A stretch of DNA of 64,000 nt from Kiritimatiellia bacterium. Lineage in GTDB: Bacteria > Verrucomicrobiota > Kiritimatiellia > PWTM01. The stretch is taken from NCBI GenBank assembly GCA_026417735.1, contig JAOACR010000003.1, positions 124,001 through 188,000 of the forward strand, written 5' to 3'. Position numbers and translations under genes: made by a program. This document shows positions 51,850 to 60,608 of this stretch, piece by piece. The stretch's first letter is position 1. Every line of letters starts with the position of its first letter. Under the pieces are notes generated by a model, which saw only the letters and a program-made list of their open reading frames with translations, did no database searches and was not told the origin of the DNA.

Positions 51850-52524
51850 TCACTCTTGGCCCAGCTCAAATGCAATTTGAAGGTCGCGATGCGCTCCCGG
51901 GAACGCTTCGGGCAGTGGCGGCAGCTTCGTCACCGCGCGGAGCGCACGCTCCACCGATGCGTCGAGCGTGGCGTGACCGGAGAGGCGAACGGGCTCGGCG
52001 CGCAGGATCGAACCATCGCGCGCGACGCGGATCTGTGCGATCACGCGCAGCCCCGGGCCCGGTCGAAGGCCGCCAGGCTGGTCCCACGCGTCATAAAACA
52101 CCTTCCGCACCAGCGCCAGATACCAGTCGGGTGGCGATGCACTCCGCGCATCGCCGGCCGATGACGGGGCAAGCGGCCGGCTCGGGGCGAGCAGCCGCTT
52201 GAGTTCTTCCGCCGTCGGCGCCAGACGGGGAGATGTGGGCGCGGGGCGGGTGATCTTCACCCGGCTCACCTGCACCTTGGGGCGCGGAGCCGCTTCGGGA
52301 ATGTCCTCGCTTACTTTGGGCGGGGGTGCGGAGGGCGTCGGCGAGGCCGCCGGCGGGGCGGGCGTCACCAGCGCCACGTCCGGCACATTGTACACGGTGA
52401 TCGAGTCGAATCGCCGCGGCCGATAGAAACAACTGCGCACCATGCCGGACACCGCCACCATCAGGATCAACGCGGCATGCACCGCGGCGCTTCGCGCAAC
52501 GACGCGCCAGTCGGCCAACGCCAT
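51850..52524 (-). CDS. TonB-family energy-transducing protein
   Basis: A 224-residue protein with one N-terminal membrane helix (about 13-32), a Pro-rich spacer (about 55-110; P-A-P-P-A-A-S-P-T-P-S-A-P-P-P) and a C-terminal TonB/TolA-like domain (I-A-Q-I-R-V-A-R-D-G-S-I, V-E-R-A-L-R-A-V, L-P-P-L-P). The stop/start overlap with exbD (ATGA) shows it is the third gene of an exbB-exbD-tonB operon. The domain is close to TolA-type C-termini, so a Tol role is a second possibility. Confidence 0.85.
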   Translation of the reverse strand: MALADWRVVARSAAVHAALILMVAVSGMVRSCFYRPRRFDSITVYNVPDVALVTPAPPAASPTPSAPPPKVSEDIPEAAPRPKVQVSRVKITRPAPTSPRLAPTAEELKRLLAPSRPLAPSSAGDARSASPPDWYLALVRKVFYDAWDQPGGLRPGPGLRVIAQIRVARDGSILRAEPVRLSGHATLDASVERALRAVTKLPPLPEAFPGAHRDLQIAFELGQE

Positions 52525-52937
52525 CACCGCGATTCCTCCGCCCGGTGAACCAGAGCGAGCTTCGAGATCTTCGCCTGGTGCAGGACTCGCAGTACTTCGG
52601 CGACACGCCCGTAGGGCACGTTCTCATCCGCGCGAACCATCACCACCAGGTCCGGATCCGCGGCGCCGAGCTGTCGCATTTCCTCGGCGAGAACATCCAG
52701 CGTCACTGACCGCTGGTCCAGGTGGATCATGCCGTCCCGGCGGATCGTAATCGAGCGGGTATTCCGCTGGGGCAGGTCCTCCGCCTTGCCCCGCGGGAGG
52801 TTCACCGGAACACCCTGTTCGATCAGGGGAAACGTGATGATGAACGTGATCAACAACAAAAACGTGAGATCAATCAGCGGCGTGAGGTTGATTTCCTTGA
52901 TCTCACTCAGCGCGACGATGGTCGTGCGGCGCGGCAT
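52524..52937 (-). CDS. exbD: ExbD/TolR-family proton-channel subunit
   Basis: A 137-residue protein with one N-terminal membrane helix. The essential Asp is visible in L-I-D-L-T-F-L-L-L-I-T-F-I-I (about 20-34). The periplasmic domain follows with the usual beta pattern. It works with ExbB to harness proton flow for TonB. RBS GGAG 5 bases before ATG 52937; exbB ends two bases upstream. Confidence 0.92.
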   Translation of the reverse strand: MPRRTTIVALSEIKEINLTPLIDLTFLLLITFIITFPLIEQGVPVNLPRGKAEDLPQRNTRSITIRRDGMIHLDQRSVTLDVLAEEMRQLGAADPDLVVMVRADENVPYGRVAEVLRVLHQAKISKLALVHRAEESR

Positions 52938-52939
52938 GG

Positions 52940-53698
52940 TCACTCCCGGCTGAAGGCACGCTGGACCTCCGCGACGAACTCTTGGGAGAAGTTGTCCATC
53001 TGAACCGCGAGCGTGCGGATGTGGCCGGCAAGCACGTTGTACCCCACGGAGGACGGCAGCGCGACCAGCAGACCGACAACCGTCGTGAGCAGCGCGCCCG
53101 AGATGCCGGGCGCCACCGCGGAGAGATTGGCGGCTCCCCGGTGTGCCATCGCACCGAACGCGTCGAGCACCCCCCAAACCGTTCCCAGCAGCCCCAACAT
53201 CGGACTGGCACTCACCGCGATCATCAGCCAGCCCATCCCGCTCTCCAGCTGGAGCGCCTGATCCGCAACAGTGCGCTCGGTCACCCGCCGAACAACTTCA
53301 ATCTGTAGCGGTGACAGCATCGCTTGCCGCCTCGTGGCGCCTCCTGACGCGACCGCGCCCAGGGTGCGCATTTCGGACTCGCCAATCTCCACGCCGATCG
53401 CGACACACCCCGCCTGGTAGACCTGAAACACCGGACTGTCCCGAAAGGCTGCCGAGCGGTTCTGCAGAAAGATTGCCAGCGGATTCGATTCCTGCCGGAA
53501 CGCCGCAAGAAAGTCCTCCGAGGCCCGCCTCGCGCGCCGCAGATCGCGCCACTTTGAGTACATCACCGACCAGGCGCCGATCGAGGCGACTATGAGGACC
53601 AGGACAATGAGTTTGCCCGACAGCCAGTTGCTATCGATGAACGCCTGCCGAATGTCCGCCGTGACAGGTCGGACCAGCCACTCGCTCCACCACAACAT
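52940..53698 (-). CDS. exbB: ExbB/TolQ/MotA-family proton-channel protein
   Basis: A 252-residue protein with three membrane segments (about 30-48, 160-185 and 205-228). The MotA/TolQ/ExbB signature is seen in L-L-G-T-V-W-G-V-L-D-A-F, and the third helix holds the conserved small residues with Thr (G-A-L-L-T-T-V-V-G-L). Start ATG 53698 was preferred because GGGGAG lies six bases upstream; an ATG two codons earlier overlaps it. First gene of exbB-exbD-tonB, divergent from the PL11 lyase gene. Confidence 0.92.
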   Translation of the reverse strand: MLWWSEWLVRPVTADIRQAFIDSNWLSGKLIVLVLIVASIGAWSVMYSKWRDLRRARRASEDFLAAFRQESNPLAIFLQNRSAAFRDSPVFQVYQAGCVAIGVEIGESEMRTLGAVASGGATRRQAMLSPLQIEVVRRVTERTVADQALQLESGMGWLMIAVSASPMLGLLGTVWGVLDAFGAMAHRGAANLSAVAPGISGALLTTVVGLLVALPSSVGYNVLAGHIRTLAVQMDNFSQEFVAEVQRAFSRE

Positions 53699-53802
53699 CC
53701 GCATCTCCCCGTGGTCCGCCGCGCGCAGACCGAAGTTGCATGATACAGTAGCTGTGAGCGCCCCGCCACCGGGTGGGGCTGAGCCATCGCCAAGGAGAAC
53801 GA

Positions 53803-56331
53803 ATGAACAAGCGACGTTGCCGACGGCGTCTACTCCTCCGGCCATCGGGCGGCCGTTGGGTACTCACCGGACTGCTGCACATCGCGGGCGCCGCATCGAG
53901 TTCGTCCTCGGGGGAGCCCGGTTCCCTCACCACGCTCGTGTTTGAAGCCGAAACGGTGAGCAGCCCAACCACCGCATGGACCACCAATCGCTCGCGGCCC
54001 GATCGTTGGAACCTGTGGTCCACCGACAGCGACGCACAGCGCAAATGGTCCGGCGGTGTTGTGCTTCAGAGCCCGCCCGTTCGCAAAGACCGCGCATCCG
54101 CCGACGAGGGCGCACCTCCGCTGCATACGCGGATCGAGCACCTCCCGCCCGGTCGCTATGACGTGGTGCTGCGGCCGACCCGCCCGCTGGCGGTTTCCCT
54201 GGATGGCCGTGAGTGGCGGAAGACGACCGGCGGAGTTGTGTTTGATCGCCTTCCGGCGACCAACGGCGTGATCGAATTCTGGGTGGACGACCGTTTTGCG
54301 GATCCCGCAAACCCCGGCGCCGCCTATTACGATACGGTGACGCTGGTCCGCATGCCCGATCCACCCGCACCGGTCCGTGTGGAGGGATGGGCGCGACGGC
54401 GACCAATCGAGCCATTTGGACGTGGGCTGACCGCGGTTCGCACCGCGGAGGGGATCTATGTGAGCTGGCGTTTACTGGCCGCGGACCCCCCGGATCTCGA
54501 GTTTGAACTCGACCGTGGGGATGGTGGGGGGCCGTTTCGGCGCCTGACCCCACATCCAGTGCGGTGGACGACCGGTTGGCTCGACTCAACCGCACCGACC
54601 TCCCCCGTCCTCCAATATCGCCTCCGGGTCGCTGGCACCGACCGCGCGCTCGCGGAGATCACCGTCGCCCCGGACGCTCCGCACCACGTCGCCCTGTCCA
54701 TCCCGCTGCGTGCGACGAACGCGACCTTCCACCGGTGCGCGGTGGCGGATCTCGACGGCGATGGAACCTATGACTTTGTGGTGAAAATTCCGGCCCAAAG
54801 CATTGATCCCTATGAAAGCTACTGGAAACCTTCGCCGGGCACGTATTCCCTCGAAGCCTACCTCGCGAACGGCCGTCACCTGTGGAGCCATGACCTGGGA
54901 TGGTCGATCGAGCAGGGCATCTGGTATTCGCCGTTCGTCGCCTTCGACCTCGATGGCGACGGCCGCGCAGAAGTGGTCACAAAAGCCGGCGAAGGGGACC
55001 CGCGCGGGCCGGACGGCCGAGTCCGAAGCGGGCCGGAATGGCTGGTGGTGCTCGACGGACTTACCGGGCGAGAACGTGCCCGCGCGCCCTGGCCCGACCG
55101 TTCCGGATTCGGCGACGACCTTCGCGGTTACAACTACGCCAGCCGCAACCAGATAGCGATCGCATTTTTGGATGGCCGCACACCGTGCGTGCTCGCCTTG
55201 CGCGGCACCTACACTCTCATGAAGGCCGACGCGTACGATTTCGACGGACGCGGTCTCCGGCTGCTGTGGTCCTATCACAGCGACCATCACGGGCAGCGTT
55301 ACCGCGGCCAGGGCGGGCACTTCACCCGTGTCTTTGACCTCGACGACGACGGCCGTGACGAAGTCATTCTGGGCAGCGTTGCGCTCGATGACACCGGCGT
55401 CCCCCTGTGGTGCACCGGTCTGGGACATCCCGACGCGTTCTACCTCGGCGATTTATGGCCCTCCCGACCCGGTGCGGAGATTTTTTACGTCGTCGAAACC
55501 CGGCAGCCGCGGAACGGTCTGTGTATGGCCGACGCCCGCACCGGTCGAATCCTGTGGGGGCTGGACCGCCCCACGCGGCACGTTCATTCGATCGGGCTGG
55601 GAGCGGATGTCGACGCTCGCTGGCCCGGCGCGGAGGGATACGGCGCGGATTCGGTGGATCACAAGCCCACCGGCGATCGCTGGTTTTTTGCGGCCGATGG
55701 CACACTGATCGCGACCAACGTGAACCTCAACTTCGGCAAAGATCCTGTGTGGTGGGACGCGGACCTGCAGCGCGAACTGGTCGTCGGCCGAAGCGTCCAG
55801 GATCATGACGGCACCATGTACGCCGTCTCGTGGCAAGGGGAGGAAGTGATGATCGCGGACATCCTCGGTGATTGGCGAGAAGAAATCATTGTCAGCGAGC
55901 CGGGATGGCTGCGGGTGTACTCCACTTCAGTGCCCGCATTCGACCGCCGCCTGGCGCTCATGCTGAATCCGCTCTACCGGCTGGATGTCGCGATGGCCTC
56001 GATGGGCTACACGCTGGCTGCGGGTTTGCCGTTCGATCTCGAACGCCAGGCTCCGAACGTAAATCTGACGGTGACCGCGAAAGGAAACAGCGTCCGCATC
56101 GTCGTGTCGGCGCCGACCAATTCACCCCTTGTTGGCGAAGTGCACCTCGAACTGCCCGCCGGTCTGTCGGCGGCGCAATGCCGCTGGCCGGTGTCGGTGC
56201 CGGCGGGCGAACGCATCGTGCTGGTCACCGATATCGCCGGGCAAAGTAAAGGTGGCAGCGCCCGGGCGATCCTCGCGCGGCCTGGTCACGCGGAGATCGC
56301 AACCGTGGCCGCGATCCCGCCACGTCGATAG
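53803..56331 (+). CDS. Rhamnogalacturonan lyase, PL11 family
   Basis: An 842-residue exported polysaccharide lyase that cleaves rhamnogalacturonan-I. After a signal peptide comes a CBM-like beta region (about 45-190, A-E-T-V at its start), then the eight-bladed propeller typical of PL11, with repeated calcium-binding D-x-D-G-D-G blades (D-L-D-G-D-G-T-Y-D-F, D-L-D-G-D-G-R-A-E-V, D-L-D-D-D-G-R-D-E-V) and the signature K-P-S-P-G-T-Y-S-L-E-A-Y-L and G-I-W-Y-S-P-F. RBS AAGGAG five bases before ATG 53803. A C-terminal Ig-like module of about 70 residues follows the propeller. Confidence 0.9.
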   Translation: MNKRRCRRRLLLRPSGGRWVLTGLLHIAGAASSSSSGEPGSLTTLVFEAETVSSPTTAWTTNRSRPDRWNLWSTDSDAQRKWSGGVVLQSPPVRKDRASADEGAPPLHTRIEHLPPGRYDVVLRPTRPLAVSLDGREWRKTTGGVVFDRLPATNGVIEFWVDDRFADPANPGAAYYDTVTLVRMPDPPAPVRVEGWARRRPIEPFGRGLTAVRTAEGIYVSWRLLAADPPDLEFELDRGDGGGPFRRLTPHPVRWTTGWLDSTAPTSPVLQYRLRVAGTDRALAEITVAPDAPHHVALSIPLRATNATFHRCAVADLDGDGTYDFVVKIPAQSIDPYESYWKPSPGTYSLEAYLANGRHLWSHDLGWSIEQGIWYSPFVAFDLDGDGRAEVVTKAGEGDPRGPDGRVRSGPEWLVVLDGLTGRERARAPWPDRSGFGDDLRGYNYASRNQIAIAFLDGRTPCVLALRGTYTLMKADAYDFDGRGLRLLWSYHSDHHGQRYRGQGGHFTRVFDLDDDGRDEVILGSVALDDTGVPLWCTGLGHPDAFYLGDLWPSRPGAEIFYVVETRQPRNGLCMADARTGRILWGLDRPTRHVHSIGLGADVDARWPGAEGYGADSVDHKPTGDRWFFAADGTLIATNVNLNFGKDPVWWDADLQRELVVGRSVQDHDGTMYAVSWQGEEVMIADILGDWREEIIVSEPGWLRVYSTSVPAFDRRLALMLNPLYRLDVAMASMGYTLAAGLPFDLERQAPNVNLTVTAKGNSVRIVVSAPTNSPLVGEVHLELPAGLSAAQCRWPVSVPAGERIVLVTDIAGQSKGGSARAILARPGHAEIATVAAIPPRR

Positions 56332-56460
56332 CGTTCCGAACGTCTCGCTTTCCAGGGCTAGATGAGCGGCGCGTACCCGACCGTCCCCGTGTTGGACCGT
56401 CAAGCCGGAACGGCGGCACCCTGGAACGCGTTCGTCTCACTCTAGCGCCCCAAAGAAACT

Positions 56461-56489
56461 TTGACGGCCGCACTCGGGCTGGCTATTCT
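56461..56489 (+). promoter_or_regulatory. Candidate sigma70 promoter for tRNA-Gly
   Basis: TTGACG (56461-56466), 17 bases, TATTCT (56484-56489), 24 bases before the tRNA. A good match; it may also drive phoH, whose start is 52 bases past the tRNA. Confidence 0.5.
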
Positions 56490-56513
56490 GATCGGTGATG
56501 GTCAGCGGACCGG

Positions 56514-56587
<74 letters not shown>

Positions 56588-56639
56588 CCTCCCCTTCGGC
56601 ACCGCGGGCTGCAATGCTGTGCGGGGACAGCGTTCCCGA

Positions 56640-57935
56640 ATGAAAAAAAATTACATCCTCGACACGAACGTTCTGCTGCACGATCCCGAGGCGTTGTTCC
56701 GATTCGAGGACAACACCGTCCTCCTCCCGATCGGCGTGATCCGAGAGATTGATCGTTTCAAACGCGATCTTTCCGAGCTGGGCCGCAGTGCTCGGCGCGT
56801 CAGCCGGGCGCTCGATGAATTGCGCGCGAGAGGCAAACTGTCCGACGGTATTCGGCTTGACGGCGGCGGTATCCTTCAGGTCGTCACCCCTCCCGACGGC
56901 CATATGAACGGCCGCGACGGCTCGGTAGATCAGGAGATCCTCGACGTTGCGTTGCGCCTGCGCGCCACCGCGCAAGGGCCGTGTATCGTGGTCAGCAAAG
57001 ACATCAACCTTCGGATCCTCGCCGATGCGATGGGGATCGATGCGCAAGACTACGAAAGTGACCGCGTGGACATCAACGAGCTCTATCTCGGTCATTCCGA
57101 ACTGGAGCTGACGACCGAGGAGATGGCGCAAATCGCCGCAGGGGCGATGGTCCCCTATCGCGGCGACCGGCGCCCACCGAACGAATATCTGCTGCTGCGC
57201 GACCTTACCGACCCGAACCACACCCTTCTGGGCCGTCTCGATCCCGATGCACAAAACATACTCCCGCTGATTCCCGCGCCCCGCGAGCTCGCGGCAGTGA
57301 AACCCCGGAACAAGGAACAACACTTCGCGCTCGACGCGTTGCTGGACGAACGCATCCGGCTCGTGACGATCATTGGAAAGGCCGGCACCGGCAAAACACT
57401 GCTGGCGGTCGCGGCGGGACTCTACGTAACGCTCGAGCGAAAACAGTACCGGAAACTGCTCGTTTCCCGCCCCACCCTGCCCATGGGCAAGGACATCGGG
57501 TACTTGCCCGGCAGCGTCGAGGAAAAACTCAACCCGTGGATGCAGCCGATTTTTGACGCGCTCGACTTACTCCTCGGTGAAGCACGGGACGGGCGACGCC
57601 CGGCCGATCTTCTCAATGGTGACGATCCGCGCGTCGCGATCGAGCCGCTCACGTTCATCCGCGGCCGCAGCATTCATCATCAGTTCATGATCGTGGACGA
57701 GGCGCAAAACCTCACGCCGCTGGAGGTGAAGACCATCATCACCCGCGTCGGCCACGGCACCAAAATCATTTTGACGGGCGACATTTATCAAATCGACAAC
57801 CCGTACGTGGACAGCACCTCGAACGGCTTATCGCGGGCGGTGAATCAGTTCCGATGGCACGGTATTGCCGCGCACATCAGCCTGCGCAAAGGCGTACGCT
57901 CCGAGCTGGCCGAGCTAGCCGCGAACATTCTTTGA
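56640..57935 (+). CDS. PhoH-family ATPase with PIN domain
   Basis: A 431-residue protein: a PIN nuclease domain (about 1-150, opening Y-I-L-D-T-N-V-L-L-H-D and with D-x-x-L/I near 122) fused to a PhoH/YlaK ATPase domain. Walker A is G-K-A-G-T-G-K-T (246-253) and Walker B M-I-V-D-E-A-Q-N. This is the PhoH2-type arrangement, thought to be an RNA helicase/ribonuclease, active on RNA under stress. The ATG is preceded by GGGGA. Possibly read through from tRNA-Gly. Confidence 0.92.
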   Translation: MKKNYILDTNVLLHDPEALFRFEDNTVLLPIGVIREIDRFKRDLSELGRSARRVSRALDELRARGKLSDGIRLDGGGILQVVTPPDGHMNGRDGSVDQEILDVALRLRATAQGPCIVVSKDINLRILADAMGIDAQDYESDRVDINELYLGHSELELTTEEMAQIAAGAMVPYRGDRRPPNEYLLLRDLTDPNHTLLGRLDPDAQNILPLIPAPRELAAVKPRNKEQHFALDALLDERIRLVTIIGKAGTGKTLLAVAAGLYVTLERKQYRKLLVSRPTLPMGKDIGYLPGSVEEKLNPWMQPIFDALDLLLGEARDGRRPADLLNGDDPRVAIEPLTFIRGRSIHHQFMIVDEAQNLTPLEVKTIITRVGHGTKIILTGDIYQIDNPYVDSTSNGLSRAVNQFRWHGIAAHISLRKGVRSELAELAANIL

Positions 57936-58028
57936 CACCCTACGGTTCCCCGCTCGCCGTCGACGCCGAGCCTTGAAAATGCGGCGTCCCACCTACTTCT
58001 CTGGCCGGCCAATGATCCGCTCCGTGCG

Positions 58029-59315
58029 TCAGGGCTGGGGTAGTGGCCAGAGTTGTCGAATACGATAGAACACGCGCGATGTGTGCGGCGTGCCGAACGG
58101 CGCGGCGGCGACCCCCGACCACGCCGCGGTGATCGTTGGGCCCGCAACCCATGCGGACGACAAGAAGCTGGTTGTCCACTCCACCTCGTAGACACGGCCG
58201 CTGACCGCCAGCCAGCGCAAACGACCACCCTCGGCGCCGAAATCGAAATGGTGAATCTCCGGTGCAGGAAACACCGGATCGCTCAGAAAAGCGCAGAAAT
58301 CCACAAGGTGACGGACGCCAAGCAAACGGTCCGCACCGCTCCCGCTCGCGAACGCGCGAATCGGCGCCGAGGTGTGACCGGTTGTGCTCCAGCTCACCAC
58401 CGGCAGCTGGCCGGCTCCACGGTTCTCGATGACCCGAAGCCCACCAGTTTCATGATCCGCTGCCACAACGATCAAAACATCGCCGCGACTCTCTGCCCAG
58501 GCGCTCGCCGCCGCCACCGCCTGATCCAACGCCCACATTTCACCCACACACCGCATCAAATCGTTCGCGTGGCAGGCATGGTCAATCCGCCCGGCTTCAA
58601 TCACCAGAAAACTCGGCGCGTTCTGGCGCACGACCCACTCGAGCGCCGCCCGGGTCATCTCTTCCAGACCCGGCAGCTCTCCGAGACCGTCGATTTCATA
58701 GGGCAACACTGCGCCGAACACCCCCGCCAGCCGCCCCACCCCGCCGGTGACTGCGCTCCACATCTCGTGCGAGTTGACGGCGACGCGGTACCCTGCCGTC
58801 GCCAACTCACCCGTCGAAAGACCCGCCCCGCCTCCGAGCAACAAATGGGGGCCGTTTGTGGCCAGATATGCGGTCACAATCGCCGACCAGTCGGAACGAT
58901 GATTCGCATGGGCAATAAATGCTGCCGGAGTCGCGTCCAATAGGTACGACGTTGTCACCAGACCCACGCGCCGCCCCGCCGCGATCATCCGCTCGCCCAG
59001 CGTTCGCAGGTCCTCGCCAGTACCCGGCAACGCTCGGCTGATCACTCCGTTCCCCACCCGGCGACCGGTAGAGATCGCGGTCGAAGAAGCGGCCGAGTCG
59101 GTGAGGCCGGAGGCCGACTCCGTTGCGACCAGCACACCCCACGGGTACGTCTCGAACACGAGCGGGCGACCTAGCCACGCGCGCGCCGCCGCGATCTGGC
59201 CCTCGCCCATGCCGTCACCAATAAACAAAAGAATGTGCCGGGGCAGACCATCGGCCCGCACAAGCCATGCGGCCGCCACCGCCCATGCCGCGATCCTTCG
59301 GACAAAAGGCCGCAC
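58029..59315 (-). CDS. Alkaline phosphatase, PhoA family, with extra C-terminal domain
   Basis: A 428-residue exported phosphomonoesterase: signal peptide (about 1-23), then the metal motif L-F-I-G-D-G-M-G (Asp34), the nucleophile T-D-S-A-A (Ser74), I-E-A-G-R-I-D-H-A-C-H, A-A-D-H-E-T-G-G and T-G-H-T. After the catalytic fold ends near residue 350 there is an extra beta module of about 75 residues (E-V-E-W-T-T-S, G-T-P, V-F-Y-R-I) like those appended to many Verrucomicrobiota hydrolases. The GTG start follows AAGGCGG and lies 7 bases after the small membrane gene. Confidence 0.85.
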   Translation of the reverse strand: MRPFVRRIAAWAVAAAWLVRADGLPRHILLFIGDGMGEGQIAAARAWLGRPLVFETYPWGVLVATESASGLTDSAASSTAISTGRRVGNGVISRALPGTGEDLRTLGERMIAAGRRVGLVTTSYLLDATPAAFIAHANHRSDWSAIVTAYLATNGPHLLLGGGAGLSTGELATAGYRVAVNSHEMWSAVTGGVGRLAGVFGAVLPYEIDGLGELPGLEEMTRAALEWVVRQNAPSFLVIEAGRIDHACHANDLMRCVGEMWALDQAVAAASAWAESRGDVLIVVAADHETGGLRVIENRGAGQLPVVSWSTTGHTSAPIRAFASGSGADRLLGVRHLVDFCAFLSDPVFPAPEIHHFDFGAEGGRLRWLAVSGRVYEVEWTTSFLSSAWVAGPTITAAWSGVAAAPFGTPHTSRVFYRIRQLWPLPQP

Positions 59316-59322
59316 AAACGTC

Positions 59323-59856
59323 TTAGCCGCCTTGTGATGCCGCCGGCAGAGGCCGGATCACCTCCACCACCCGAACTTCCGCTATCCGCCAGCCATCCGA
59401 CTCCCGCCGCCACCGCAGCGAGAGCTCGCGCGCCTGTACGTCCGACCAGTCCGCTCCTCGTACGCACACTCGCACTGTACAGCGCTGCTCCGCGGTTGCG
59501 CGGTCCGGCGCCAGCCGCGTCTGCAGATCCTCAATCGCGACACTTAGCCAGTCCAGTGCCGCGCGCGCCTCCAGAATCGCCCGCCCTGCCTCCCGGCGAG
59601 AGTTCAGCGAAACGCTCCATGGATGTTCCGAGCTGAGCCGTACGTCTTCACTCATGAGCGCGGCAATTCGCTCCGCGCGCCGCGCCGCCTCCACCAACGG
59701 CTCCTCGCCGTGTTTTTCTGCAAGGTGGCACAATCGGAACAGTTCCCGCTTCAGCCACCGCTCTTCACGGGGCCGTCGCCACCACCACCCCGCGGCGGCC
59801 ACGACCGCCGTCACCGCGATGAAGGTGACTGCAGCTGTTCTCCACCGCCGGTCCAT
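59323..59856 (-). CDS. Small single-span membrane protein of unknown function
   Basis: A 177-residue protein with an N-terminal membrane helix (about 8-25, V-T-F-I-A-V-T-A-V-V-A-A-A-G-W) followed by basic, helical and then beta-rich segments. The pattern of the C-terminal half (V-R-V-C-V-R-G, L-S-L-R-W-R-R, W-R-I-A-E-V-R-V) resembles NTF2/SnoaL-like lone domains. No family recognised. It overlaps the end of lepB by 46 bases. Confidence 0.55.
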   Translation of the reverse strand: MDRRWRTAAVTFIAVTAVVAAAGWWWRRPREERWLKRELFRLCHLAEKHGEEPLVEAARRAERIAALMSEDVRLSSEHPWSVSLNSRREAGRAILEARAALDWLSVAIEDLQTRLAPDRATAEQRCTVRVCVRGADWSDVQARELSLRWRRESDGWRIAEVRVVEVIRPLPAASQGG

Positions 59857-60341
59857 TTCCAGAGTTTTCCCACAATCCGCTCGCGCCGAACAACCCCCGC
59901 CAGATGCGCCGATTGGCGAACATCACGGCGGTCACCCGCAACGAGGTATTCGCCGGGCCCCAGCGTCACCGGTGCGCTGTTCCAGTCGCAGGTGGTGCGT
60001 AGATAGGGCTCGGCACACCGTTTTCCGTTCACCCAGAGCTGGCCGCCGCGGAACTCGGCGGTCTCGCCCGGCAGTGCCAGCACCCGTTTCAGATACATGA
60101 CTGAATCGCCTGCCAGCCGAATCATCACGATGTCACCGCGCCGAGGTTCTCCGCTCCAATAGGCCGCCAGCCATCCGAGGCCCCACGCGCGATCCCGGAC
60201 CGTGGGTTCCATGCTAGTTCCCGCAACTCGGAATGGGCGAACGACATGGCGGACAATCCATGCGGTCACCAACGCCAACACCGCCGCGCGCACCATCGTC
60301 CATGTGGGCCGATGTCCGATCACCCACCGCCGCCAGTTCAT
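59811..60341 (-). CDS. lepB: Signal peptidase I
   Basis: A 176-residue inner-membrane serine protease that removes signal peptides. One N-terminal membrane helix (about 17-33) precedes the catalytic motifs: G-T-S-M-E-P-T (Ser43), Y-L-K-R-V-L-A-L-P-G-E (Lys85) and the C-terminal A-G-D-R-R-D-V-R-Q-S. It is near the short end for the family. The start at ATG 60341 gives the usual N-terminus; no strong ribosome site. Confidence 0.88.
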   Translation of the reverse strand: MNWRRWVIGHRPTWTMVRAAVLALVTAWIVRHVVRPFRVAGTSMEPTVRDRAWGLGWLAAYWSGEPRRGDIVMIRLAGDSVMYLKRVLALPGETAEFRGGQLWVNGKRCAEPYLRTTCDWNSAPVTLGPGEYLVAGDRRDVRQSAHLAGVVRRERIVGKLWKWTGGGEQLQSPSSR

Positions 60342-60608
60342 CCAGCCACAGAATCCGACAGTCGCAGCGCCTTCGCAACCGATGAAGCGAGGAGTCGGCT
60401 TCCCCTTTGCCGGCGCGTGCCGCTGCCGGTTAGACACAACCGCGCCGGAAACTTCCGCCGGCCCGACGCCATCGGTCACCGACCCCGCAGCCGGCGTGAT
60501 CTGCCGCCCACACGCCGGCCGAAGCAGCACCTTTCAACGTCGCCGCTGGAAAAGCACGTTACCCCATACGACTGGCGCTGCATCTCGCGCCGCCACGCAA
60601 CGCCGTTT
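60342..60608. other. Intergenic stretch of 267 bases upstream of lepB
   Basis: Contains no convincing gene, tRNA or riboswitch. A minus-strand reading frame extends the lepB frame to 60530 but resembles no signal-peptidase N-terminus. A lepB promoter is likely here but not obvious. Confidence 0.5.

Noticed and set aside
60342-60608. Second cobalamin riboswitch on the minus strand upstream of lepB
   Set aside because: Some GC-rich fragments look similar, but the universal CGCCGCTGTGA core and the B12 box are absent.
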